Positions 8,059 through 14,620 of a stretch of 46,456 nt of DNA are shown piece after piece. Within the stretch, counting starts at the first letter, position 1. Each line of letters opens with the position of its first letter. The stretch is from an uncultured Shinella sp. GTDB taxonomy: Bacteria > Pseudomonadota > Alphaproteobacteria > Rhizobiales > Rhizobiaceae. Position numbers and translations under genes: made by a program. The notes beneath the pieces are model-generated. The model worked only from the letters and a program-made list of their open reading frames with translations. It was not told where the DNA came from and did no database searches. Where the stretch lies: NCBI RefSeq assembly GCF_946479415.1, contig NZ_CAMLFY010000023.1, positions 1 through 46,456 of the forward strand, in the 5' to 3' direction.

Positions 8059-9270
8059 TTGGGCAGCACTACAGTATTCAGGTCGGTCGGAAAGCGGATC
8101 GTCCTTCATTTCCCGGGCTTCGAGCCGCTGGATGCGGATAGACACCGCACGCGGTTTGTGGTGTCCGCGCGCAAGGCTTCGGATTTATGGGGCCTGAACA
8201 TCGAGGTCGGTGAACTCAACGGGGAGGGGGATGAGCGGCACTTTGACGTCAGCTGTCTGGGACCCGCGTCGAAAACGACCAGCCGGATTTTTCCATTTGA
8301 TCATTGCGGTATCGTACATGCATTGAACAACCGGCCGCTGGGCAGGCGTCTCGCGGGCGGTTTTCTCAGTGCTTTTCGGGTCATCCTTGAAGGTGGCGCA
8401 GCGGCCTATTTCAGGCACGCCTGGCGCTTTGGCTTGTTTTTCATCGTACCCTTCCTGCTGGTGATCCTTGCAATGGGCACGAGCCTTGCGATCGCTTTGT
8501 ATCCTCTCTGGTTGGGCTTGGATGCCTGGCACTACCCCTTGGGGCTCGTGCTGGCTCATGGGTTCTTTTCCAGAATGTTCATTCCCTGGTCCCATCGCTT
8601 CCACACGCTTCATTTGTTCTCCGATTGGGAAATGGCCGTGGCAATGGCCAGGCTGGATCGCCGTTTCATGCTCGATTGGCTTGAAAGCTGCGCAAAATCC
8701 GCAAGGGCGGCGCTGTGCGAGGAGGCTGACGAATATGTCATCAGCTCTCACAGCATGGGATCGAGCGCCGCTGCACACGTTATCGGCATGCTGCTCGAAC
8801 GGGAGCCGGATTTGCTGAAAGGAAAGCGGATTGTCTTCGCCACGCTTGGCGGAGCGATACCGCAATGCTCGCTCCTTTCTTCTGCAAGGGTATTGCGGGA
8901 ACGGGTGGGGCGGATTGCGGCAGCGAAAGAAATATTTTGGCTCGATGTCCAGTGCCTGACCGATGCCGTCAATTTCTATAAATCGCAGGTGGTTGCCCTT
9001 TCAGGGCATCCGACGATGCCGCAGGCACATATCGTGCTGATCCGCATCAAGAACATGCTGGATCAGGAGCGATATCGAAGGATCAAGTGGGATCTCCTGC
9101 GGGTTCACCGCCAATATGTGCTCGGTGCGGACCGGCGAACGCCCTTCGACTTTTCACTCATGGTCGCCGGGCCGTTTCCCGCGGCCCGTTTCGCAGATTG
9201 GTCGGACAACGGGTACGCTTACTCCGGGGAGATGCCGCAGCCCCTCCTGTCGTCCAAACGGCACGCCTAG
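8059..9270 (+). CDS. membrane protein with alpha/beta-hydrolase-like signature
   Basis: A 403-aa protein starting with TTG at 8059 (AAGG eight bases upstream; no ATG is available nearby). Residues 14-24 (IVLHFPGFEPL) look like the first strand and oxyanion turn of an alpha/beta hydrolase. Residues about 124-152 and 158-175 are strongly hydrophobic and would form membrane helices. Residues 227-240 (VISSHSMGSSAAAH) form a nucleophile elbow with Ser232, where the usual first Gly of GxSxG is Ser230. A hydrolase split by a membrane insertion is the reading; substrate unknown. Its TAG stop lies in the adjoining RIME1-like palindrome, so the C-terminus may have been set by insertion of that element. 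Confidence 0.6.
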   Translation: MGSTTVFRSVGKRIVLHFPGFEPLDADRHRTRFVVSARKASDLWGLNIEVGELNGEGDERHFDVSCLGPASKTTSRIFPFDHCGIVHALNNRPLGRRLAGGFLSAFRVILEGGAAAYFRHAWRFGLFFIVPFLLVILAMGTSLAIALYPLWLGLDAWHYPLGLVLAHGFFSRMFIPWSHRFHTLHLFSDWEMAVAMARLDRRFMLDWLESCAKSARAALCEEADEYVISSHSMGSSAAAHVIGMLLEREPDLLKGKRIVFATLGGAIPQCSLLSSARVLRERVGRIAAAKEIFWLDVQCLTDAVNFYKSQVVALSGHPTMPQAHIVLIRIKNMLDQERYRRIKWDLLRVHRQYVLGADRRTPFDFSLMVAGPFPAARFADWSDNGYAYSGEMPQPLLSSKRHA

Positions 9271-9373
9271 AGCATTTCCGGTGAATTCCGATTCACCGGA
9301 AATGCTCTAGGATTTTGTTTTTACCGCATTATCCGACGCCGAAGCGAACTCGCTTCGGCTGGAAATGCTCTAG
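9267..9373. repeat. RIME1-like intergenic palindromic element
   Basis: A 107-bp element bounded by CTAGAGCATTTCC and its inverse GGAAATGCTCTAG. The left part (9267-9310) is itself a long palindrome, with GGTGAA and TTCACC arms around a short loop. The right part contains CCGAAGCG-AACT-CGCTTCGG. Size and two-palindrome layout match the RIME1 elements described in Sinorhizobium and Rhizobium. It lies between two convergent genes and contains both their stop codons (TAG 9268-9270 and TAG read from 9372 to 9370). As RNA it would fold strongly and may end transcription in both directions. Confidence 0.85.
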
Positions 9374-9981
9374 TTCACCGTCACAGTATTGCCGACACGC
9401 GGGCGGGCGATGGCTGTTGCGGTGAAATCGTAGATTTTAATTCCGGTAAGGTTGGAAAGCAGGCCCGTAAGAGCGGATTCCGCGCTGTAATCGACACGGG
9501 TCACGACAAGCTGAACACCATCTTCGATGACGTCCTTCGAAATAGTATCCGGCCATGTCGTGCCGGCGGTCAACGCCGTGGTCTGGTATGCCTTCGACCA
9601 ATTGACCGTACCTGTGCCGCTTTTGTTAAAATCGAGGACGCTGACCACGATTTTCAAATTTGTTGAATCGAACGGTTTGAGGACGGCTGCTCCTCCGCTG
9701 AGAACGGTGTTGACGCCCGCCGATTTCCAGGCGTCTTCCTGGGAAACGATATCGCTGGTAATAGCGGCGATCTGATCGACCTTGCGGCGGATCATGAGCC
9801 CCAGCCCCAGGTCGACCGTACCCGCGACCAACAGCATCATCAGGGGCAGCAACAGGGCGAATTCGATGCCCGATTGGCCGCTTTTGTCGCGAAACACGCC
9901 TTTCGCACGGGCGCGCCGCCAACGCCGTTCTACCGCTGGAGTGCTTGGGGTTTCGGTATCTTCAGTTTTCGTAGGGTTCAT
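9370..9981 (-). CDS. TadE/TadF-like pseudopilin-type protein
   Basis: A 203-aa protein of the TadE-like family. A basic N-terminus (WRRARAKGVFRDKSGQ) is followed by the hallmark SGIEFALLLPLMMLLVAGTV, a class III prepilin-like transmembrane segment with the conserved Glu, and then a periplasmic domain of about 130 residues. Start 9981 is chosen because it leaves a normal short cytoplasmic tail; the gene then overlaps the upstream tadE gene by 20 bases, typical of one operon. The stop codon is inside the RIME1-like element. Proteins of this kind are minor components of Flp/Tad pilus systems. No Tad ATPase, secretin or prepilin peptidase gene is in the window. Confidence 0.8.
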   Translation of the reverse strand: MNPTKTEDTETPSTPAVERRWRRARAKGVFRDKSGQSGIEFALLLPLMMLLVAGTVDLGLGLMIRRKVDQIAAITSDIVSQEDAWKSAGVNTVLSGGAAVLKPFDSTNLKIVVSVLDFNKSGTGTVNWSKAYQTTALTAGTTWPDTISKDVIEDGVQLVVTRVDYSAESALTGLLSNLTGIKIYDFTATAIARPRVGNTVTVN

Positions 9982-10480
9982 TTCGAAACAGAGCCGATGC
10001 TGAGAGAACATAGCGCCCATCCGACAGATGAGCCGTGTCGACGCCAAGAGGGGCAAGCCAGCTCGTCCATGGCAGGAAGGCCTGGATCATCACGTAGTCG
10101 CCGGTTTGCCCGGTCGCGAAGCTTTCCGTCACGACCAGGGTGCGGTTGTTGACGGCCGTCGGGAAGGTTACCGACGAAAAGTCGTCCATGACCTGCGTGG
10201 TGACGAGCAGGTTTTTGCTGCAATCGAAGGAGAATGCCATTTCCGCGCAGACCTGCGCCTTGAACTGGGCAAGGTCCCAATTTGCGCTCGCGGCCTTTCC
10301 GGTGCGGACTTCACGTGCCGCCACGTGGAGTGCCGAGTCGAGTGAACCGTCCACGAAGAACATCAGGGCCATGTCCAGGATGCCGAAAAGAACGATCAGG
10401 AACGGCATGACGATCAGGCTGAATTCGATTGCCGCCGTGCCTTCTCGTGCGCGCAGGAAGTGTTTCGCCAGATGTCTCAT
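9962..10480 (-). CDS. TadE-like minor pseudopilin
   Basis: A 172-aa protein with the TadE signature: basic start MRHLAKHFLRAREGTAAIEF and a hydrophobic helix LIVMPFLIVLFGILDMALMF carrying the conserved Glu before it. A periplasmic domain with two cysteines (QVCAEMAFSFDCSK), probably a disulfide, follows. It sits four bases after the TadG gene and overlaps the next TadE-like gene, so the three form one operon transcribed leftwards. By family knowledge TadE and TadF are processed pseudopilins that help Flp pilus assembly at the inner membrane. Confidence 0.85.
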   Translation of the reverse strand: MRHLAKHFLRAREGTAAIEFSLIVMPFLIVLFGILDMALMFFVDGSLDSALHVAAREVRTGKAASANWDLAQFKAQVCAEMAFSFDCSKNLLVTTQVMDDFSSVTFPTAVNNRTLVVTESFATGQTGDYVMIQAFLPWTSWLAPLGVDTAHLSDGRYVLSASALFRNEPYEN

Positions 10481-10484
10481 GGGC

Positions 10485-11843
10485 TCAGCTCGTCAGGCGC
10501 ACTTTTGAGAGATACTGCTTGAAGAGCGTGGACAGCCCTTCCTTGATCTCCTTTTCGGATTCCGCATGCAGGAAGAGATCCTTGGCGGATGCACATTCGC
10601 CAAGCGCGGTCGGAATATAGGAAAGCCTGCTGCTGGTGCCGGAGCCGGTGGCGATCGTGCCCTTCCAAAGCGATACGAATCTGCTGCTGTTCATGGTCTT
10701 GCCGACCGTAGCCGCGTAACCCCAGTCCCACGGCATCGGCAGATATTCCGTGTACAGCACGCCGAAAGAAACGTTCTGCTCTTTGATCGGCGCGCACCAT
10801 TTCGAGTTCAGTGGCGTCACAGCGGTTTGCAAGGCGCTTGTTTTGACGGGGAAGCGGATACCGGAACTGCTTTGCAGGACCCAATTGCGCTCCGACTGGA
10901 CGCCGTCCGTCAGCAGAAGGACCAATTTCTTGGGATTGGCGGCAGTCTTGCCGTCCCCGCCGGTTCCGACGATTTTCTGAAGAGAGGCGAGAGACAGATC
11001 GAAATAGGTGCCGTCCTCGGAAGTGGCACTCGTCAAGCCGCTCGAATCGGAGGCCAGCATCTTCCGCGCCGACGACGTGGAAAGCGTGGGTGCGAGAACT
11101 TCTTTCAGTCCGGCACCCACCGTATAGAGGCCGATCTTGATGCGCTCCTGCTGGGGATCGGATTCTTCGATCAGGTCCAGAACCTCGGCCACTGCCGAGA
11201 CGGAAACATCCGCACGGAGCTTGATGCCCATCGCTACGGAAAGATCGTAGACGGTGCTGTAAGATTTTCCTTTATAGGTGTAGATCGCGCCTTCTGCGGT
11301 ATGACAGGAAAAAGCGCATTTGGCCTGGGACGCCAGCATGGTGGCTTGCCCCTCAGCCGTCGCCGCCAGCAGCATCGAGGCCGATTTGTCCAGCACGATA
11401 TAGACGTCCATATAGGCCTGTCCCGGCCCCTGGACGGTCGATGATACGCTGACATCGACGGTATCCACACCCAGAATGGACATCAATGTCGTCGGAACCG
11501 TCGATCGGGCCTTTGCGGTGATCTTGAGATTGCTGGTATCGATCGTGATATCGCTTACCGTGTACGACGAGGCTTCCAGTTTCGTTTGTGCGGCGAACCA
11601 ATTCTCGACCCGTTTTTGCAGCGCTGCATCATTGGCGGAGCCGACGTCCTTGATGGCAGCGAGGAGAGCGGCGTCGAGGTCCGACTGCATTTTCGAGCGT
11701 GTGTTATAGGCTCGGACATAATCGATGCTGGCACCGACGGCGCCCATCATCGGGGCGAGCAGCAGTGCGAATGTCAGCGCGATGTTGCCCACCCGGTCCC
11801 TAGGGAAAGAGCGCAACGCTCGGACGATCAAATTTCCTCTCAT
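10485..11843 (-). CDS. TadG-like protein with VWA domain
   Basis: A 452-aa protein. Residues 12-45 form the Tad-type membrane anchor (RVGNIALTFALLLAPMMGAV). From about 145 onward lies a von Willebrand factor A domain with the MIDAS metal site DKSAS (152-156) in YIVLDKSASM and a later LLLTDG strand. Between these motifs is CAFSCH (176-181), a CxxxCH arrangement seen in several rhizobial TadG-like proteins. It could be a disulfide or, less likely, an unusual c-type haem site. GGGATTGGGA precedes the ATG. It is the first gene of the tadG-tadE-tadE operon and probably a surface or pilus-associated adhesin-like factor. Confidence 0.85.
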   Translation of the reverse strand: MRGNLIVRALRSFPRDRVGNIALTFALLLAPMMGAVGASIDYVRAYNTRSKMQSDLDAALLAAIKDVGSANDAALQKRVENWFAAQTKLEASSYTVSDITIDTSNLKITAKARSTVPTTLMSILGVDTVDVSVSSTVQGPGQAYMDVYIVLDKSASMLLAATAEGQATMLASQAKCAFSCHTAEGAIYTYKGKSYSTVYDLSVAMGIKLRADVSVSAVAEVLDLIEESDPQQERIKIGLYTVGAGLKEVLAPTLSTSSARKMLASDSSGLTSATSEDGTYFDLSLASLQKIVGTGGDGKTAANPKKLVLLLTDGVQSERNWVLQSSSGIRFPVKTSALQTAVTPLNSKWCAPIKEQNVSFGVLYTEYLPMPWDWGYAATVGKTMNSSRFVSLWKGTIATGSGTSSRLSYIPTALGECASAKDLFLHAESEKEIKEGLSTLFKQYLSKVRLTS

Positions 11844-12145
11844 CGGTATCCCAATCCCGCAACCCGTAAATTTGAAGATGACGCAGCGTCCTGATGACGC
11901 TTGCCGAACCGCACGGGCGGTGGGCTGAGACACTCGATTTATTCGAGTGGTGTGGAAGCCGGCAAAATCATCAGGTGCAGGATGAGTGATGAGGCGAGCA
12001 CAGAAGGATTAGAGGCGCCAGAACCTTAACAAAAGGCTGTGTCTCCCGGGTGTGTGCGGCCGTTTGTTGCGTGATCGGGACTGTTCTTCGCAAAATGGAC
12101 AACATTGGGATGGCCGCTCAATGGCGGCTGGCGACGAAGCCGCCG
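11844..12145. other. 302-bp intergenic region with one hairpin
   Basis: No gene is supported here. It should hold the promoter of the tadG operon and the end of the leftward sctC-sctO transcript. The one structure seen is a perfect 7-bp inverted repeat CACTCGA-TTTAT-TCGAGTG at 11931-11949, which could be a terminator for sctO or an operator for tadG; there is no T-run. Confidence 0.5.
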
Positions 12146-12574
12146 TCAACCACGTCGAAAACGCCCGAAGGCGAGTTTGAGCAGTTCGCCAAGGCGAAGC
12201 ATTTTTCGCTGAGCGAGCGAGAGCTCCCTCTCGCAGTCACTCATTTGTCTGGAGACCAGCATTGCCCGGCTTGCCGTTGCGGCGATCTGTTCGTCCAGCC
12301 TTGCGATAGCGGAGGTCAGGTGTTCTTGCCGCCGCACCACCATGTGCAGTGCCCTGCCGGTGACATGGTCGCCGCAAGGCAGCATCGACGTGATGCCACT
12401 CGTCGCTCTATCGTTATCGAGCATCTGCCGGCGTGCGAGGTCAGTCTGTTTTTGTGCGTCGAGCGACGCGGCGTCCCGACGTAAGGCTGCAAGGCGACCT
12501 TGAAGCCGCGAATGTCTCAGCTGCCGGACGCGTTCGATCTGCCGAAGCGTTCGATGGTCATCTTTTTCCGCCAT
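12146..12574 (-). CDS. sctO: candidate T3SS stalk protein SctO (YscO/FliJ-like)
   Basis: A 142-aa protein that is almost entirely charged helical coiled coil, with one short break around residues 60-75, the shape of the YscO/FliJ family. SctO forms the central stalk of the ATPase hexamer and touches SctV. Identity rests on length, coiled-coil character and position nine bases after the secretin-fragment gene; sequence alone is too variable to prove it. In known rhizobial T3SS the equivalent gene (y4yJ/rhcZ) lies between rhcN and rhcQ, and no such gene is present between sctN and sctQ here, which supports relocation. The first residues MAEKDDHRTLRQIERVRQLR are strongly basic. Confidence 0.6.
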   Translation of the reverse strand: MAEKDDHRTLRQIERVRQLRHSRLQGRLAALRRDAASLDAQKQTDLARRQMLDNDRATSGITSMLPCGDHVTGRALHMVVRRQEHLTSAIARLDEQIAATASRAMLVSRQMSDCERELSLAQRKMLRLGELLKLAFGRFRRG

Positions 12575-12583
12575 GGCCGCCTG

Positions 12584-13135
12584 TCACAGACCGTCCTCGC
12601 CGTCCAGAACCAGTGTTTCCACTTTTCCGCCACGCACGATCTGAACGGTGGCCTTGCGCGACCGGTTGAGCAGCGTTTCGATGGTGGAAACGAAGATCGG
12701 AGGACCACGAACGATGAGTACGTCGCTTGTCGGTTCATGCGCGATCGCCTCCGGCGGGTACAGCGGAAAAAGCGCATCGATTGCGCGCTTCGCGCTAAGC
12801 CACGCACTTCCCTTTCGAGGGAAAACCGCGGTCGACAGTTCCGATTTGGGCGAGATGATAACCCGCGTGCCGTCGAACGCCACGAAGAGGTTACCGGCGC
12901 GTCCAAGTTTGGCGAAAGCCTCGACGGGGTCTCCGGAAATGGTGAGGTTTTCGATCCGCCCATCCAGTTTTCCAGCGGTCGTCACCGGTATGCCGGACAT
13001 GAAGGACAGGGTCTCGACCACTTCGCTCGCGGGTTGCGAAATGACGTTGAGCTGAATGTCTCCTCCTTCCGCCATCGCAGGAGACGATGCGAGAAGCGCA
13101 GCGGAAAGAACGAGGGACGATATCCTGGGCACCAT
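12584..13135 (-). CDS. rhcC1: T3SS secretin N-terminal part (RhcC1/NolW type)
   Basis: A 183-aa periplasmic protein with a signal peptide (residues 1-22, cleavage after SSPAMA), followed by an N0-like domain (VVETLSFMSGIPVTTAGKL ... VIISPKSE) and an N1-like domain (TSDVLIVRGPPIFVSTIETL). These match the periplasmic start of T3SS secretins. It ends before any beta-barrel pore. Rhizobia are known to split the secretin into RhcC1 (NolW) and RhcC2, and this gene corresponds to the first. ATG 13135 follows GGAGG. Nothing resembling RhcC2 is present in the window, and the next gene begins after nine bases, so this is not a simple frameshift. Confidence 0.8.
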   Translation of the reverse strand: MVPRISSLVLSAALLASSPAMAEGGDIQLNVISQPASEVVETLSFMSGIPVTTAGKLDGRIENLTISGDPVEAFAKLGRAGNLFVAFDGTRVIISPKSELSTAVFPRKGSAWLSAKRAIDALFPLYPPEAIAHEPTSDVLIVRGPPIFVSTIETLLNRSRKATVQIVRGGKVETLVLDGEDGL

Positions 13136-13208
13136 GCTTGCCTCCGGGGCGATTGACCGTGCCTGGGGGTGTATCACGGGGAAAAGATGCATATCCGCGA
13201 AATTGATT

Positions 13209-13222
13209 TCGTGGTTAATTTC
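13209..13222. promoter_or_regulatory. shared motif upstream of T3SS units (copy 1)
   Basis: TCGTGGTTAATTTC matches 13 of 14 positions with the copy at 25721-25734 upstream of the candidate translocator. It overlaps a palindrome CGAAAT-TG-ATTTCG (13198-13211). It lies in the AT-rich gap between the divergent rhcC1 and 49-aa genes, where an activator such as the clustered AraC protein could act. Function is inference. Confidence 0.35.
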
Positions 13223-13392
13223 GTTAATTTTCAATTATTATAAGTATATTATATGAATATCTATGAGTTTCTAAATATCCTCAAAGTGAAAAAAGTATCC
13301 AAAATACGAATTAACCAAAAGTTAACAATATTTTCTTGAATGTTCCGCAATTATTTGTATCGTCCGACCGTCCAATAGACAGGAGAGACAAT

Positions 13393-13542
13393 ATGGCTAC
13401 TGCCACTTCGGGTATCGATGGTGCAATCGCGAGCTTCAAGGCCGCTCAGGATGAAGCGACCGTAAAGAGCCTCAAGGTTGCGACCGAAATCACAAAAATC
13501 AACGGCGAAGCAAACGCCATCAAGAAGATCGGCCCGGCCTGA
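13393..13542 (+). CDS. 49-aa protein leading the sctD-sctV unit; candidate needle/secreted subunit
   Basis: A 49-aa protein: MATATSGIDGAIASFKAAQD, then a helix ending ITKINGEANAIKKIGPA. AGGAGAG lies five bases before the ATG. It has no Cys, Trp or Tyr and no signal peptide and is Ala/Lys/Thr rich, like needle or Hrp-pilus subunits, though shorter than usual needle proteins (about 70-90 aa). In the NGR234-type rhizobial cluster the needle gene nopA (with nopC) sits directly before y4yQ (SctD-like) and rhcV, the same position as here. It is followed at once by a strong stem-loop, as expected for an abundant product. Needle identity is inference; another small secreted protein is possible. Confidence 0.6.
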   Translation: MATATSGIDGAIASFKAAQDEATVKSLKVATEITKINGEANAIKKIGPA

Positions 13543-13547
13543 TCGAG

Positions 13548-13578
13548 GTCGGGGCGAGGCCGTCGGCTTCGCCCCGAC
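13548..13578 (+). terminator. strong stem-loop after the 49-aa gene (attenuator/terminator)
   Basis: A 14-bp stem (13548-13561 with 13565-13578, one G-U pair) with a 3-base loop begins five bases after the stop codon, followed by TCTTCC. It could end most transcripts, letting the 49-aa gene be expressed far above the downstream sctD-like and sctV genes, or stabilise the short mRNA. Confidence 0.7.
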
Positions 13579-13642
13579 TCTTCCTGCATGCGTCCGTTGG
13601 GCGCGGAAAGCGCTTTGCGCCCTTCAGTACTGGAGTTTGGGA

Positions 13643-14617
13643 ATGCGGAGAGGTTTGTCCGCGCGTTGGAAACGCGAACGATCGTCTATGGCCGGCGAGA
13701 ATGTCGCCAGGCCGGGGGAGGCACGAGCGACACTTCTTGTGACGCGAAGCGGCAAAACGACCCGTCTACCCCTTTCAACCGGCCGACACCGGATCGGGGG
13801 CGGACACGATTGTGATATCGTCATTCTGGGGGTCCCGCCGACGGTCGCCTTTCATCTGGAGCTTGCGGAAAATGGTTCCGCGACGCTTCAGGCCATCGGC
13901 GATGGTATCGTCGTCGATCGACGCGAAATCAAACAGGGCGAGAGAGTATCGCTCAAGGACAGCGCGGCACTCCGCATCGCCGGGGTGGAATGCAGCATCG
14001 AGGGCTTGCGCAGTCCCTCGACGCAATCGGGTTACTCCCGCAGGCGCATCGCGGCAGCGCTGTTGCTGGCACTCGCGGCCGGTCTTCTCGTGGCGGGTAT
14101 AGGGTCTGAAGATGCGCCGGCATCGATCGTCGCCACGGTCCCGGCACATCATGAAAGCAAGGTACAGGCGTCGGTCTCGACGATCGTCGCAGAACTCGAT
14201 GAGGCGTTGCGCCTTGCCGGGCTCGACGTGAAGGTCGAGGCAGTCGGCGAGACGGCGATCCATCTCGGTGACGGCTCGCCAGCCCTCGATACGGCCGGCG
14301 AAGCCCGGCTGGCTTCGATCGTTGCCGCTGTCCGCCGGCGCAGTCCCGTGCCAATCGTCGATCTGACGTCATTGTCCTCGGGTCTCAAGGATTTCGTTGC
14401 CGCGGCCGGATACGAGCCGATGAAGTTTATCGTCGGACATGACGGAAAGCGCTACCGCGAAGGGGAGACGCTCACCAACGGCTGGCACGTGCGCGAGATT
14501 GCGCGCGACCATATAGTCGTCGCGCGCGGCGAAAAGACCGACATCGTGCCCTTCACCCCTGATGGCATCGAGCTCGGGCTGAATCTTGCCCAGATGCGTA
14601 GCAGCAAGGGATTGTAA
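13643..14617 (+). CDS. sctD: T3SS inner-membrane ring protein SctD-like (Y4yQ position)
   Basis: A 324-aa bitopic inner-membrane protein. Residues about 31-122 look like a cytoplasmic FHA domain (TLLVTRSGKTTRLPLSTGRH, RIGGGHDCDIVI). A single helix at 136-153 follows (AAALLLALAAGLLVAGIG), then about 170 periplasmic residues ending in a small ring-building-like domain. This is the layout of SctD (YscD/PrgH), which docks outside SctJ and toward the secretin. ATG 13643 is used since GGAG lies seven bases upstream; ATG 13688 is an alternative that keeps the FHA domain. It ends three bases before sctV, as y4yQ does before rhcV. Periplasmic length is shorter than in Yersinia YscD. Confidence 0.75.
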   Translation: MRRGLSARWKRERSSMAGENVARPGEARATLLVTRSGKTTRLPLSTGRHRIGGGHDCDIVILGVPPTVAFHLELAENGSATLQAIGDGIVVDRREIKQGERVSLKDSAALRIAGVECSIEGLRSPSTQSGYSRRRIAAALLLALAAGLLVAGIGSEDAPASIVATVPAHHESKVQASVSTIVAELDEALRLAGLDVKVEAVGETAIHLGDGSPALDTAGEARLASIVAAVRRRSPVPIVDLTSLSSGLKDFVAAAGYEPMKFIVGHDGKRYREGETLTNGWHVREIARDHIVVARGEKTDIVPFTPDGIELGLNLAQMRSSKGL

Positions 14618-14620
14618 GCC

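Noticed and set aside
9267..9373. CRISPR-like repeat or insertion-sequence end
   Set aside because: A single palindromic unit without spacers or transposase; size and layout fit a RIME-type intergenic element.
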